DNA of 64,000 nt from an uncultured Bacteroidales bacterium (GTDB lineage: Bacteria > Bacteroidota > Bacteroidia > Bacteroidales > F082): positions 330,524 to 394,523 of the forward strand of contig CAJOHD010000001.1 in NCBI GenBank assembly GCA_905234275.1. The letters are read 5' to 3'. Positions 44,290 to 52,619 of the stretch are shown piece by piece (the first letter of the stretch is position 1; every line of letters begins with the position of its first letter). A program made the position numbers and the translations under genes. Under the pieces are notes generated by a model. It saw only the letters and a list, made by a program, of their open reading frames with translations, did no database searches and was not told the origin of the DNA.

Positions 44290-46278
44290 ATGAGAAAGTG
44301 TTTATTGTTATTTGTGGTGATAATGACATGCTTAGTCGCATTGTCACAGAATTCATCGCCATTAATGGTTAAAGATTTTGTACAGAATACGACGGAGAAA
44401 GTCGATAAAGAAATGGTTCCAAAAAGAAATTGGACAGATAACGACAATAATCCGGTCTGTCTTATAAAAGTGAAGTCATCTGGCTTTGAAAGTGCATTGA
44501 TGCAGAAATTCCTGTTCGTTCCAAATGGATTGGAAATCACTCAAATGACATTGGAGAACAACCAATGGCACCTTTATGTCTCGTCGAGAAAAATCGGTGA
44601 GATAACCATAAAACACATGGGTGACTGTGTTTTTTCGTTGCCATATAAACTTGAACCTGGCGCTGTATATGAGATGACACTGACAATGGAAACTGCCACT
44701 TTGATTATCCGTGCCACTCCAGAAGACGCAGAGATTTATGTGGATGGTGACAAAGCTGGAATAGGCTTCGTCCGTGTTCCGGTCTCATTGGGCGTGGAAC
44801 ACCGTTACAAAGTGAAAAGTGCAGATTATTTCCCGAAGGAAGGTGTCATGGTATTTACAGAAATAACAGAAAAGACACTTGACATAGACTTAGATCCGAA
44901 TTTCGGATGGATAACGATTAACACAAGTCCGGAAGGCGCTGATGTGTATGTCGATGGCAAAAGGGTTGGCGTAACACCTTATGTTTTTGAAAAAATAAGA
45001 AGAGGGAATCATAAGATTGAACTTAAAAAAGAGAGATTTGCGACCTATGTCGGGATGGTGTCGATACAAAACGGCGAACAGAATGTTGATTTGGAAAATA
45101 TCACACTTGAAGTGGAAGATATATCCTTTGGCTTCTTGAGCCTGTATGCAAGCCCTGACGGCGCAGACATCACAGTTGACGGTGTCTTCAAAGGCAAGAC
45201 TCCGCAAACATTGGAACTTACCGTCGGAACGCATGATGTCGTCCTGATGAGGACAGGCTATAATCCTGCAAAAGAAACTATTGAGATAGAGGAGGGGGAG
45301 ACAAAAATCATCAATGTGGTGCTCTCGCAGTCGCGCGATATAACGATTACTACTGACAAAGATGGTGACAGGATCTTTATTGATGGGAAATTATCGGGGG
45401 TGAGCCCTATGACAATAGCTCTCCCGTACGGTAACCATGAAGTTACTGCTGTGCGTGGCGGCTCTGAGGATGAGACGAATCTTGTCTCAATCTTGAGAAA
45501 AGACGGCATCAAATCAGCAAAAAGAACAATAGATGTGATGCCGGTTGGTGGCGAAAACATATTGAAACTGAAACTGTTGGGAAATGAAGTGTATAATGTC
45601 AACGGAGTGAAATTCAAGATGATATCAGTTAGAGGCGGCACTTTCACTATGGGTGCATCTTCGGCAAATGATAAAGATGTAAAAGATGATGAAACGCCAC
45701 AGCATGATATCGTGCTGAGCGACTATTACATTGGAGAAATGGAGGTTACACAGGCTCTATGGAAGGCTGTCATGGGAAGCAGAAAAGGCAAATTCAAAGG
45801 TGATGATTTACCTGTAGAGAATGTGAGTTGGGATGATTGCATTAAGTTTATCGAAAGATTAAACGAGCTTACTGGCGGTAAGTTCAGGCTGCCAACGGAG
45901 GCTGAATGGGAATATGCGGCACGTGGCGGAGAAAAGAGCATAGGCTACAGATACAGCGGCAGCAATACTGCCGACGAGGTGGCATGGTACACGAAAACAA
46001 CAGGTGACAAAGGAACCAGACAGGTGGGCAGCAAGAAACCCAACGAGATTGGAATCTATGACATGAGTGGCAACGTGCGTGAATGGTGCCACGACTGGTA
46101 TAGTTATTATCGTCGCGTCAACGACCCTGATCCAAAAGGTCCGGAGAAAGGTGACAAACGTGTGATACGCGGCGGCAGCTGGTATATTGAAGCCAAATCA
46201 TGTCGCGTAACGGCAAGATCGTTCGCAAAACCAGGAGAAAGAGACGAGTTTATAGGTGTCCGTCTGGCCTCAGATTAA
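44290..46278 (+). CDS. Secreted PEGA-repeat protein with canonical FGE/SUMF1-like domain
   Basis: The protein has 662 residues. A signal peptide ends at ALSQ (19). The N-terminal domain starts SSPLMVKDFV, as in the neighbours. Four PEGA domains lie between about 140 and 400. The FGE-like domain spans about 435-662, complete with GGTFTMGA, EMEVTQALWKAVMG, RLPTEAEWEYAARGG, DMSGNVREW, RVIRGGSW and FIGVRLAS. One Cys is kept in KSCRVTARS; whether it matches the catalytic pair of true formylglycine-generating enzymes cannot be decided by eye. Most secreted proteins of this fold in Bacteroidota are thought to be non-catalytic ligand binders. It starts 16 nt after the upstream paralog. Confidence 0.87.
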   Translation: MRKCLLLFVVIMTCLVALSQNSSPLMVKDFVQNTTEKVDKEMVPKRNWTDNDNNPVCLIKVKSSGFESALMQKFLFVPNGLEITQMTLENNQWHLYVSSRKIGEITIKHMGDCVFSLPYKLEPGAVYEMTLTMETATLIIRATPEDAEIYVDGDKAGIGFVRVPVSLGVEHRYKVKSADYFPKEGVMVFTEITEKTLDIDLDPNFGWITINTSPEGADVYVDGKRVGVTPYVFEKIRRGNHKIELKKERFATYVGMVSIQNGEQNVDLENITLEVEDISFGFLSLYASPDGADITVDGVFKGKTPQTLELTVGTHDVVLMRTGYNPAKETIEIEEGETKIINVVLSQSRDITITTDKDGDRIFIDGKLSGVSPMTIALPYGNHEVTAVRGGSEDETNLVSILRKDGIKSAKRTIDVMPVGGENILKLKLLGNEVYNVNGVKFKMISVRGGTFTMGASSANDKDVKDDETPQHDIVLSDYYIGEMEVTQALWKAVMGSRKGKFKGDDLPVENVSWDDCIKFIERLNELTGGKFRLPTEAEWEYAARGGEKSIGYRYSGSNTADEVAWYTKTTGDKGTRQVGSKKPNEIGIYDMSGNVREWCHDWYSYYRRVNDPDPKGPEKGDKRVIRGGSWYIEAKSCRVTARSFAKPGERDEFIGVRLASD

Positions 46279-46301
46279 TTATAACGTTAAATGATGTTTC
46301 T

Positions 46302-48281
46302 ATGAAAAAGTTATTCTTGTTTGTTTCAATGATCGTGTTTGCGATGACGTGTCTCTCCCAAAACACATCTCCTTTGGTGGTTAAAAACTTTGTCAACAAA
46401 CCTAACGAGATTATTGATAAAGAGCAAATACCCAAAGATGCGAGAAAGGATACCGATGGTAATCGAATAGCCAGAATAAGGGTGAGCGCACTCGGTTTTG
46501 ACGAAAATATTATGCGTGAGTTCGTATTCGTCCCTGATGGTTTTGAGATAACGCATACGGCGTTCAAAAACGGACAGTGGCTGTTACATGTGTCGTCAAA
46601 GAAAAACGGCGAGCTGAAGATAAAATACATGGGTGACTGCGTGTTCCGACTGCCATTCCAACTTGAGGCGGACAAGGTTTATGAACTGACCTTGAGTATA
46701 GAAACAGCAACGCTGATAATCCGAGCAACACCAGATGATGCCGAGATATACATTGACAACGATTTTGCCGGTACAGGCTATGCCAGCAAAGCCGTGTCGG
46801 TAGGAGTGGAGCATCATTATAAAGTGTCATGTCAGGATTATTTCACAAAAGAAGGTACAACACGGTTCTCCGAACGCGATGAAATGGAATTGGATGTGGA
46901 ACTTGACCCTGATTTCGGCTGGATTACGGTGACAACAACTCCGAAAGGTGCATCGGTTTATGTTGACGGCGTTGGCGTCGGTAAAACCCCTTATGTCTTC
47001 GAGAAGATTAAAAAAGGCCAGCATGTCGTCGAAATAAAGAAGGATAGGTATTCAACGGTGGTTAGGACGATTGAAATAAAAAATGCTGAAATAAATAACG
47101 AACTTGAAAACATCGTGCTTAGCGATGACGAGACATATGCCATGGTGGTTCTCAACTCGACACCGGCAGGAGCCGACATCATGATGAATGACAAGTATAA
47201 AGGGAAAACCCCGACGACAGCAATTGTTGCCCCTGGACTTTATAAAGTATCGATGACCTTGCGGGGATATGACAATTATGAACAAAAACTTACTTTGACT
47301 GGTAACGATACAATATCAATTAATGCTCATTTTTACAGAAGTCACGAAGTGTCAATATCGACCAACGGGAAAGATGACATGATTATCATAGATGGCATAT
47401 ATGTGGGAAAAAGCCCGCTGACCTTAACGCTGGTTGAAGGTGAGCATAATGTAGCAGCAACGCGTGACTCGGTCTCGTTTGTGAACAAGACATTTAATTT
47501 GACAACAGATGGTGAAAAATCGATTACCATACGTGTCCCTGAAGGCGCTCTTGATGGCGTTTTCTCTATTGCTCTTGGGAAAAAAGTCAGGTTCTCAAAA
47601 GGAAATCTGCAATATCAGGCCTCGACAAAAACATTGCGTTTTGCCAAAAACCAATGGGGTTTTTTAGGTGACAAAAACTACAATATTTCACAAAACAATA
47701 ACGGCTGGATAGATTTGTTCAACTGGGCTACAGGTAAAAATCCTGCGCATTATTGGAATGATGACAGCCATTATGAAGGCTTTAATGATTGGGGCAAAAA
47801 CGATATCTCTAATGGATATGGCTATAAATGGCGTACTTTGTCGAAAGATGAATGGACTTATTTGCTGTATGAAAGATATACATATTCGGGAATGAGATTT
47901 GCTAAAGCCCAAGTTGATGGCGTAAACGGAATGGTTTTGGTTCCTGATAACTGGAATGCAGCAATTTATGTATTAAAAAACACAGATGTTGGTAATGCCA
48001 ACTATACTGATAATATTATCTCAGCTGACGATTGGCACAATGGTTTTGAGGCTAATGGTGCTGTTTTTTTGCCTGCGGCAGGTTATCGTTACAATGGAAC
48101 AGATTTGGCCAATGTCAATGAAAAGGGGCGTTATTGGTCATCAACAATGTCTAAAAAGAACTACGAAGCTTATCATTTGTATTTTAGTAATAAAAAAATG
48201 AGCGAAAATCTACGGCATACTGAATATCCTGCTGAGCAGAGCTATGGCTTTAGCGTTCGACTTGTCTGTGATGTTAAATAA
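46302..48281 (+). CDS. Secreted PEGA-repeat protein with Fib_succ_major-like C-terminal domain
   Basis: ATG 46302 is chosen because it begins a signal peptide (MKKLFLFVSMIVFAM, cleavage near CLSQ); the open frame from 46200 overlaps the previous gene and is highly basic. The protein has 660 residues. The N-terminal domain and four PEGA repeats match the two neighbours. The C-terminal 220 residues differ completely: FSKGNLQYQ, WGFLG, NWATG, GRYWSSTMS and SYGFSVRLVCD resemble the Fibrobacter-succinogenes-type paralogous domain common in secreted Bacteroidota proteins. That domain is itself distantly FGE/C-type-lectin-like. It may bind a carbohydrate or protein at the surface; no enzyme motif is evident. 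Confidence 0.82.
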   Translation: MKKLFLFVSMIVFAMTCLSQNTSPLVVKNFVNKPNEIIDKEQIPKDARKDTDGNRIARIRVSALGFDENIMREFVFVPDGFEITHTAFKNGQWLLHVSSKKNGELKIKYMGDCVFRLPFQLEADKVYELTLSIETATLIIRATPDDAEIYIDNDFAGTGYASKAVSVGVEHHYKVSCQDYFTKEGTTRFSERDEMELDVELDPDFGWITVTTTPKGASVYVDGVGVGKTPYVFEKIKKGQHVVEIKKDRYSTVVRTIEIKNAEINNELENIVLSDDETYAMVVLNSTPAGADIMMNDKYKGKTPTTAIVAPGLYKVSMTLRGYDNYEQKLTLTGNDTISINAHFYRSHEVSISTNGKDDMIIIDGIYVGKSPLTLTLVEGEHNVAATRDSVSFVNKTFNLTTDGEKSITIRVPEGALDGVFSIALGKKVRFSKGNLQYQASTKTLRFAKNQWGFLGDKNYNISQNNNGWIDLFNWATGKNPAHYWNDDSHYEGFNDWGKNDISNGYGYKWRTLSKDEWTYLLYERYTYSGMRFAKAQVDGVNGMVLVPDNWNAAIYVLKNTDVGNANYTDNIISADDWHNGFEANGAVFLPAAGYRYNGTDLANVNEKGRYWSSTMSKKNYEAYHLYFSNKKMSENLRHTEYPAEQSYGFSVRLVCDVK

Positions 48282-48313
48282 TTATTGGTGTCAAACGATA
48301 AAATGTTGTATTT

Positions 48314-50158
48314 ATGAAAAAATATTTGTTTTTTATTCTTGCGATGACTGTTTCAGTTACCGCATTCTCACAGAACTTCAAGGAAAACCGCAAAAAAGCT
48401 GACAGAATAAAAGCCGACGATGCATATTATTTCGGCGAGAGCGGCGAGTGCAAGAACTCCCGTAAAGCCGACGAGGAGGCTCTTAAGGAACTGCTCGAAA
48501 ACATAGCCATGGACAAGTCGCTGCACCCGCTTTATTTCCAGAACTCCGACGACGAGGACGAACAGCACGAACGCATTCTCGGTACCTTCAGCGAAGTGCT
48601 CAAGAAGCAGTCCGACGACCTCGTTCTGGACGATGCCAACGGCTCTGCAAAGGCTTTCCGCTATATCAAGAAAAGCGTCTTTGCCGAACTCTGCAAAGTG
48701 AGAGAGTCGAAAATAAAGGATTATATCGCGGAAGCCATGAACGCCGAAGACCTTTACAAGATCGGTGACGCACTGCGCTATTACTATTGGGCTCTCATAT
48801 TATGCCACTCGCATCCGGATGGTAACTCTTTGAAATTCAGGGAAGAAAGAGGTCCGGAAGTCAACTGCTACAGATGGCTGCTGCGCCGCACCGAAAATAT
48901 TCTCGCCGACGTGACGGTCATTCCTCTGAAACAGGAAAAAGGCGACAACAACGAGTTTATCTTCAAATTCTCTTACCTCGGAAACGGTATCGACGGTCTT
49001 AATTTCTCGTACAACAACGGCAACGGCACAGCCCAAGGCACGGTCGACAACGGCTTGAGCACCGTAAAACTCGTGCATTCCGACATGCATAACGTCAACA
49101 TCGTTATCGACTTGGAGAACACTGAAGCTGTCAAATTTTACGACCCTGAAGTGTATTCAATAATAAACGCCCTCGACGAACAGATAGATTTCCCTGGCTC
49201 AAAAAAATTAGTCCCAATCGACAAAGCCAAGAAAGTGAATAATGTCAATGAAGAGAAGACGTATGCAGACAAGAATATTGCCCAATCAATGGAAAAGTCG
49301 GAGGAGTTTATCAATGCCGTCGCTTCGTCGGAGCCTCAGAACGATTATCTCAAAACAATGGAAAAAATCGAGAAGGCTATCGCGAAAAAAGACCTAAACA
49401 GCATGGAGAAATATTTCACCCCAGATGGGATGCAGATGATGAGAGACCTTTTTAGCTATGGTAATGGAAAAATTATAGGAAAACCTTCATACAAACTCCT
49501 CGATTTCAACGACGAAGTGCTTTGCCGCTCCATTACCATGCAGTTCGACTTCAAAGGCAATGTGAGTTTTATCCGCGACATAGTGTTCCGTTTCGACAAG
49601 AACACCAAAAAAGTCAAGTCAATAGCGTTCCGTTTGACGGATATCACGGAGAGCCAGATATTTGCGAAAGAGAAATGGTCGGATGAAGCACGCCTCACGC
49701 TGATTAACTTCATCGAGGACTATCAGACAGCATACGCATTGAAACGCAAAGATTATCTCAACCAGATCTATTCTGAAAGCGCTTTGATTATTGTGGGTTC
49801 GGTGCTGAAAGAGACCAAGAAAACCGACGACATCAGGCTTGACGAGAAGGTGAGAATCAAATACGACACATTGTCGAAAGGCCAATACATGAAACGTCTC
49901 GAAAGAGTGTTTGACAACAATGAGTTCATCAGCATCCGTTTCACAAACACCTCGTTCAACACTGTTAACAATATCAACAATGTGATTGGCGTTCAGCTCA
50001 AACAGGAGTATTTCTCAAGCAATTATGGCGATGTGGGCTATCTCTTCCTGATGGTCGATTTGCGTCACGAGAAGCCGATTATCCATGTGAGGACATGGCA
50101 GCCTAACGAGACTCCTGTGGATGATATCATCAATGATAAGTCATTTGTGTTCATGTAG
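48314..50158 (+). CDS. Secreted protein of unknown function with C-terminal NTF2-like domain
   Basis: The protein has 614 residues. A signal peptide ends near AFSQ (20). The N-terminal part (about 25-200) is helical, resembling the LPP20-like domain of Bacteroidota exported proteins (DDAYYFGESGECKNSRKADE). Two successive alpha/beta segments at about 350-450 and 460-610 look like NTF2-like folds; the second has ESALIIVGSVLK, then YMKRLERVF and HVRTWQP, a pattern I have seen in Bacteroidota proteins of unknown role. It is not a PEGA protein, but it is the last gene of the same + strand block, 32 nt after the third paralog. No catalytic motif was recognised. Confidence 0.7.
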   Translation: MKKYLFFILAMTVSVTAFSQNFKENRKKADRIKADDAYYFGESGECKNSRKADEEALKELLENIAMDKSLHPLYFQNSDDEDEQHERILGTFSEVLKKQSDDLVLDDANGSAKAFRYIKKSVFAELCKVRESKIKDYIAEAMNAEDLYKIGDALRYYYWALILCHSHPDGNSLKFREERGPEVNCYRWLLRRTENILADVTVIPLKQEKGDNNEFIFKFSYLGNGIDGLNFSYNNGNGTAQGTVDNGLSTVKLVHSDMHNVNIVIDLENTEAVKFYDPEVYSIINALDEQIDFPGSKKLVPIDKAKKVNNVNEEKTYADKNIAQSMEKSEEFINAVASSEPQNDYLKTMEKIEKAIAKKDLNSMEKYFTPDGMQMMRDLFSYGNGKIIGKPSYKLLDFNDEVLCRSITMQFDFKGNVSFIRDIVFRFDKNTKKVKSIAFRLTDITESQIFAKEKWSDEARLTLINFIEDYQTAYALKRKDYLNQIYSESALIIVGSVLKETKKTDDIRLDEKVRIKYDTLSKGQYMKRLERVFDNNEFISIRFTNTSFNTVNNINNVIGVQLKQEYFSSNYGDVGYLFLMVDLRHEKPIIHVRTWQPNETPVDDIINDKSFVFM

Positions 50159-50163
50159 TTGCG

Positions 50164-50574
50164 TTACCGTATCTCGTACGTGAATTCGTTTCTCAGTTTG
50201 TCTCTGAAAAAGTAAAGAATAACATAATACACTGCCAGCACTCCGATTCCGATGAGCGCTGCAAGCCATTCTTTTACTGATAAGTTGCTGAGAATCACGA
50301 TGATAGCGACCAACAAAAACGCCGGGATGAAATAAGCGAACAATGCCGCTTTGTTGCCCTGACTTGTGTTCATGATAATCTTAACCGGCTGACCGACAAT
50401 GAATTCCTTGTCTTCAGGCTTAGGCACAGTGATGCGTTTCTCCTGCATCTCCGACATCCCACATGCCGACTTGATGCCGCAGGAGCCGCACATGCTCGAG
50501 CTAAGTATCTCTATTTCAAGGTCTTTATCGTTTATCTCGACTACCACGCCAGGATGTGAAACATGTTCTCCCAT
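50164..50574 (-). CDS. rseC: RseC family protein
   Basis: The protein has 136 residues. The N-terminal domain has the cysteine set MCGSCGIKSACG (C-x2-C-x5-C), and two membrane helices lie at about 75-95 and 100-120. RseC proteins are coupled to Rnf (SoxR-reducing system) and probably carry a metal or redox centre. In Bacteroidales it usually lies next to rnfB on the same strand. Here it is on the same strand but 8 kb away, with the four secreted-protein genes in between. Confidence 0.9.
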   Translation of the reverse strand: MGEHVSHPGVVVEINDKDLEIEILSSSMCGSCGIKSACGMSEMQEKRITVPKPEDKEFIVGQPVKIIMNTSQGNKAALFAYFIPAFLLVAIIVILSNLSVKEWLAALIGIGVLAVYYVILYFFRDKLRNEFTYEIR

Positions 50575-50591
50575 AAGAATTAATTTTTATG

Positions 50592-50599
50592 CAAAAATA
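50592..50599 (-). promoter_or_regulatory. -7 element TATTTTTG for rseC
   Basis: An exact TAnnTTTG on the minus strand, 17 nt from the rseC start. No clear -33 element is present. Confidence 0.4.
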
Positions 50600-50612
50600 C
50601 AAAAATAATTCA

Positions 50613-50620
50613 TAAATTTG
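50613..50620 (+). promoter_or_regulatory. -7 element TAAATTTG for the BrkB-type gene
   Basis: An exact TAnnTTTG, 18 nt from ATG 50639, divergent to the rseC promoter. No clear -33 element is present. Confidence 0.45.
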
Positions 50621-50638
50621 CATCGTAAAAATTGAATT

Positions 50639-51586
50639 ATGGGAATTAATATTGAAAAATATAAACGCAAAGCCAAGTATTTGGAAGTAAAAGCGATACG
50701 TTGGCTAAAATCCATAACGTTTCCAGGCTTTCGCGGCAAACCGTTTTATGATGTGCTCGTGTATTTTATTGACGGTTTTTCGAAGGGTTATCTCACCGAC
50801 CGTGCGGCAGCTGTGGCTTTCAACGTGTTTCTTGCGATTTTCCCAGCTGTCATGGTGCTTTTCACGTTCATCCCGTACATGCCGCTTGAGGGCGTACAGG
50901 ATATGATTGTCGAGATGATTCATAAGTTGTTACCGCAAAATATCGCAGGCAGGGTAGTGGGAACCATCGATGAAATCATGTCGCATCAGCACAACACCCT
51001 CATGTCGATCGGTATTATTATGGCGTTTTACTTCAGCTCAGGTGCCATCCGCGCCTTCTTCCGCGGCTTCGACATGGGCGTAAACCACATCGGAAAGATG
51101 AACATCGTCAGGATGTATGGCGGCGGCTTGATCACCACCTTGATTTTAGGCACTCTGCTCATCACTTCAATAGCGCTTATCATCATCGGAAACGACGTTT
51201 TACCTTGGTTTTTCAATAAAATTCATTTCTACAACGGCTTGGTGATTACCCTGATTGACATTGGACGCTGGCTGCTTACGGTGTTCGTGCTTCTTGTCGC
51301 CATTTCGGTGCTTTATTTCTTCGGAAACCCTGATAAAGACAGGAAATTCCGCTTGTTCACACCAGGCACGATAATGTTTACGCTGATGTTTATCGTCGGC
51401 ACTATCGGTTTTAATTACTATATCGTCAACTTTTCCAACTACAACGCGCTCTACGGCTCAATCGGCGGTCTCATCATCTTCATGATGTGGATGTACGTGA
51501 ATTGTATCATCGTTTTGATTGGCTATGAGCTTGATGCGTCGATTTTCCTCGCGGAAAAGAAGTTATTGATGGAAAAAAGCAAATAA
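50639..51586 (+). CDS. YihY/BrkB family inner-membrane protein
   Basis: The protein has 315 residues and six predicted helices. The family motifs DRAAAVAFNVFLAIFPAVM near 60, YFSSGAIRAFFRGFDMG near 130, and YGSIGGLIIFMMWMYVNCII near 270 are clear. Members were once named ribonuclease BN; that activity is no longer credited to them. The transport or envelope role is unknown. It is the first gene after the divergent rseC, and is followed by gpsA after 58 nt. Confidence 0.9.
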   Translation: MGINIEKYKRKAKYLEVKAIRWLKSITFPGFRGKPFYDVLVYFIDGFSKGYLTDRAAAVAFNVFLAIFPAVMVLFTFIPYMPLEGVQDMIVEMIHKLLPQNIAGRVVGTIDEIMSHQHNTLMSIGIIMAFYFSSGAIRAFFRGFDMGVNHIGKMNIVRMYGGGLITTLILGTLLITSIALIIIGNDVLPWFFNKIHFYNGLVITLIDIGRWLLTVFVLLVAISVLYFFGNPDKDRKFRLFTPGTIMFTLMFIVGTIGFNYYIVNFSNYNALYGSIGGLIIFMMWMYVNCIIVLIGYELDASIFLAEKKLLMEKSK

Positions 51587-51621
51587 ACTATTAAACTATT
51601 AAGCTATTAAACTTTTTTTCG

Positions 51622-51629
51622 TACTTTTG
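51622..51629 (+). promoter_or_regulatory. -7 element TACTTTTG for gpsA
   Basis: An exact TAnnTTTG, 15 nt from ATG 51645. Upstream lies a short triple repeat CTATTAAA/CTATTAAG/CTATTAAA (51588-51611), where the -33 box would be. Confidence 0.45.
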
Positions 51630-51644
51630 CAAAAATTTTTTAAA

Positions 51645-52619
51645 ATGCGAAAAATTGTTTTTATCGGAAGCGGAGCAATAGCCACTGCAATAGGCGACGT
51701 ACTCGCTCAGAAAAATAAAGATGAGATATATTTGTTATCCATTGAGGATGAAGTGGTTGAGATGATCAATACCATGCATGTCAACACTTCGTATTTCCCG
51801 AAATGCAAACTTAGCGAGAATCTTAAAGCCACGAGCGACAAAAAAGTGCTCCTTGAGGCAAACGTGATATTTCTCGCCATCCCTTCAAACGCAGTCGTTG
51901 GTTATCTCAAGGAAAACAAAGATTATATCAATCCGACAGCTTTGCTGGTCAACCTGGCAAAAGGCTTCGGCAGCGGCGATCAGATTATTCCTGATAGCAT
52001 CAAGTCATTCATTTTCAATCCTTTCATGACGTTGAAAGGACCTTCGTTTGCACGTGAAATCATCAATAGACAGGATACAGGTCTCACCGCTGCAACTACC
52101 GACGAGGAGCTCTACAAAATCATCACTAATGTCTTTGACGACACTATGATTCGCACAGATTTCACTACTGACGTAACTGGTGTTGAGTATGCCTCGATTT
52201 TGAAGAATATCTACGCCATTATCATAGGAATGGTCGATGCCAACTTCGACTCGGCGAACCTTCGTTCCATCGTTATCACTAAGGCACTCAATGAGATGCG
52301 TCGCTTGATAATCACTTTCGGTGGCGAAAATAGCACCATGTATCATTATTGTGGTTTCGGCGATTTTTCACTGACAGCTCTCAACGACATGAGTCGCAAC
52401 CGTACGCTCGGACTGCTTATCGGAAAGGGTTTCTTCAACAACTGCATGTCAGATAACGTTGTGCTTGAAGGTCGCATTGCTGTGGATATATTCTATAAGA
52501 AACTTGTTGATAATCAGATCGATATGGCTGATTATCCTTTGATGTGCGAGCTTTATCATGTGTTGAATGATAAGAATTATCCAACCCGTAATTTCATCAA
52601 GAACATCCTGAAAAACTAA
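51645..52619 (+). CDS. gpsA: NAD(P)H-dependent glycerol-3-phosphate dehydrogenase
   Basis: ATG 51645 is chosen since the Rossmann fold starts at MRKIVFIGSGAIATAI; the longer frame from TTG 51627 overlaps the -7 element. The protein has 324 residues, the normal length. The nucleotide loop GSGAIATAIG, LAKGFG (catalytic Lys region), GPSFAREI, and GVEYASILKNIYAI with its catalytic Lys are present. It makes sn-glycerol-3-phosphate for phospholipids. The next gene starts on the last base of its stop codon. Confidence 0.9.
   Translation: MRKIVFIGSGAIATAIGDVLAQKNKDEIYLLSIEDEVVEMINTMHVNTSYFPKCKLSENLKATSDKKVLLEANVIFLAIPSNAVVGYLKENKDYINPTALLVNLAKGFGSGDQIIPDSIKSFIFNPFMTLKGPSFAREIINRQDTGLTAATTDEELYKIITNVFDDTMIRTDFTTDVTGVEYASILKNIYAIIIGMVDANFDSANLRSIVITKALNEMRRLIITFGGENSTMYHYCGFGDFSLTALNDMSRNRTLGLLIGKGFFNNCMSDNVVLEGRIAVDIFYKKLVDNQIDMADYPLMCELYHVLNDKNYPTRNFIKNILKN

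Noticed and set aside
46200..46301. N-terminal extension of the third PEGA protein
   Set aside because: It would overlap the previous gene and encode a basic stretch before an otherwise perfect signal peptide starting at 46302.
51588..51611. CTATTAAA triple repeat before gpsA as a phase-variation switch
   Set aside because: Only three imperfect 8-nt units, and gpsA is a housekeeping gene; no evidence of variation.
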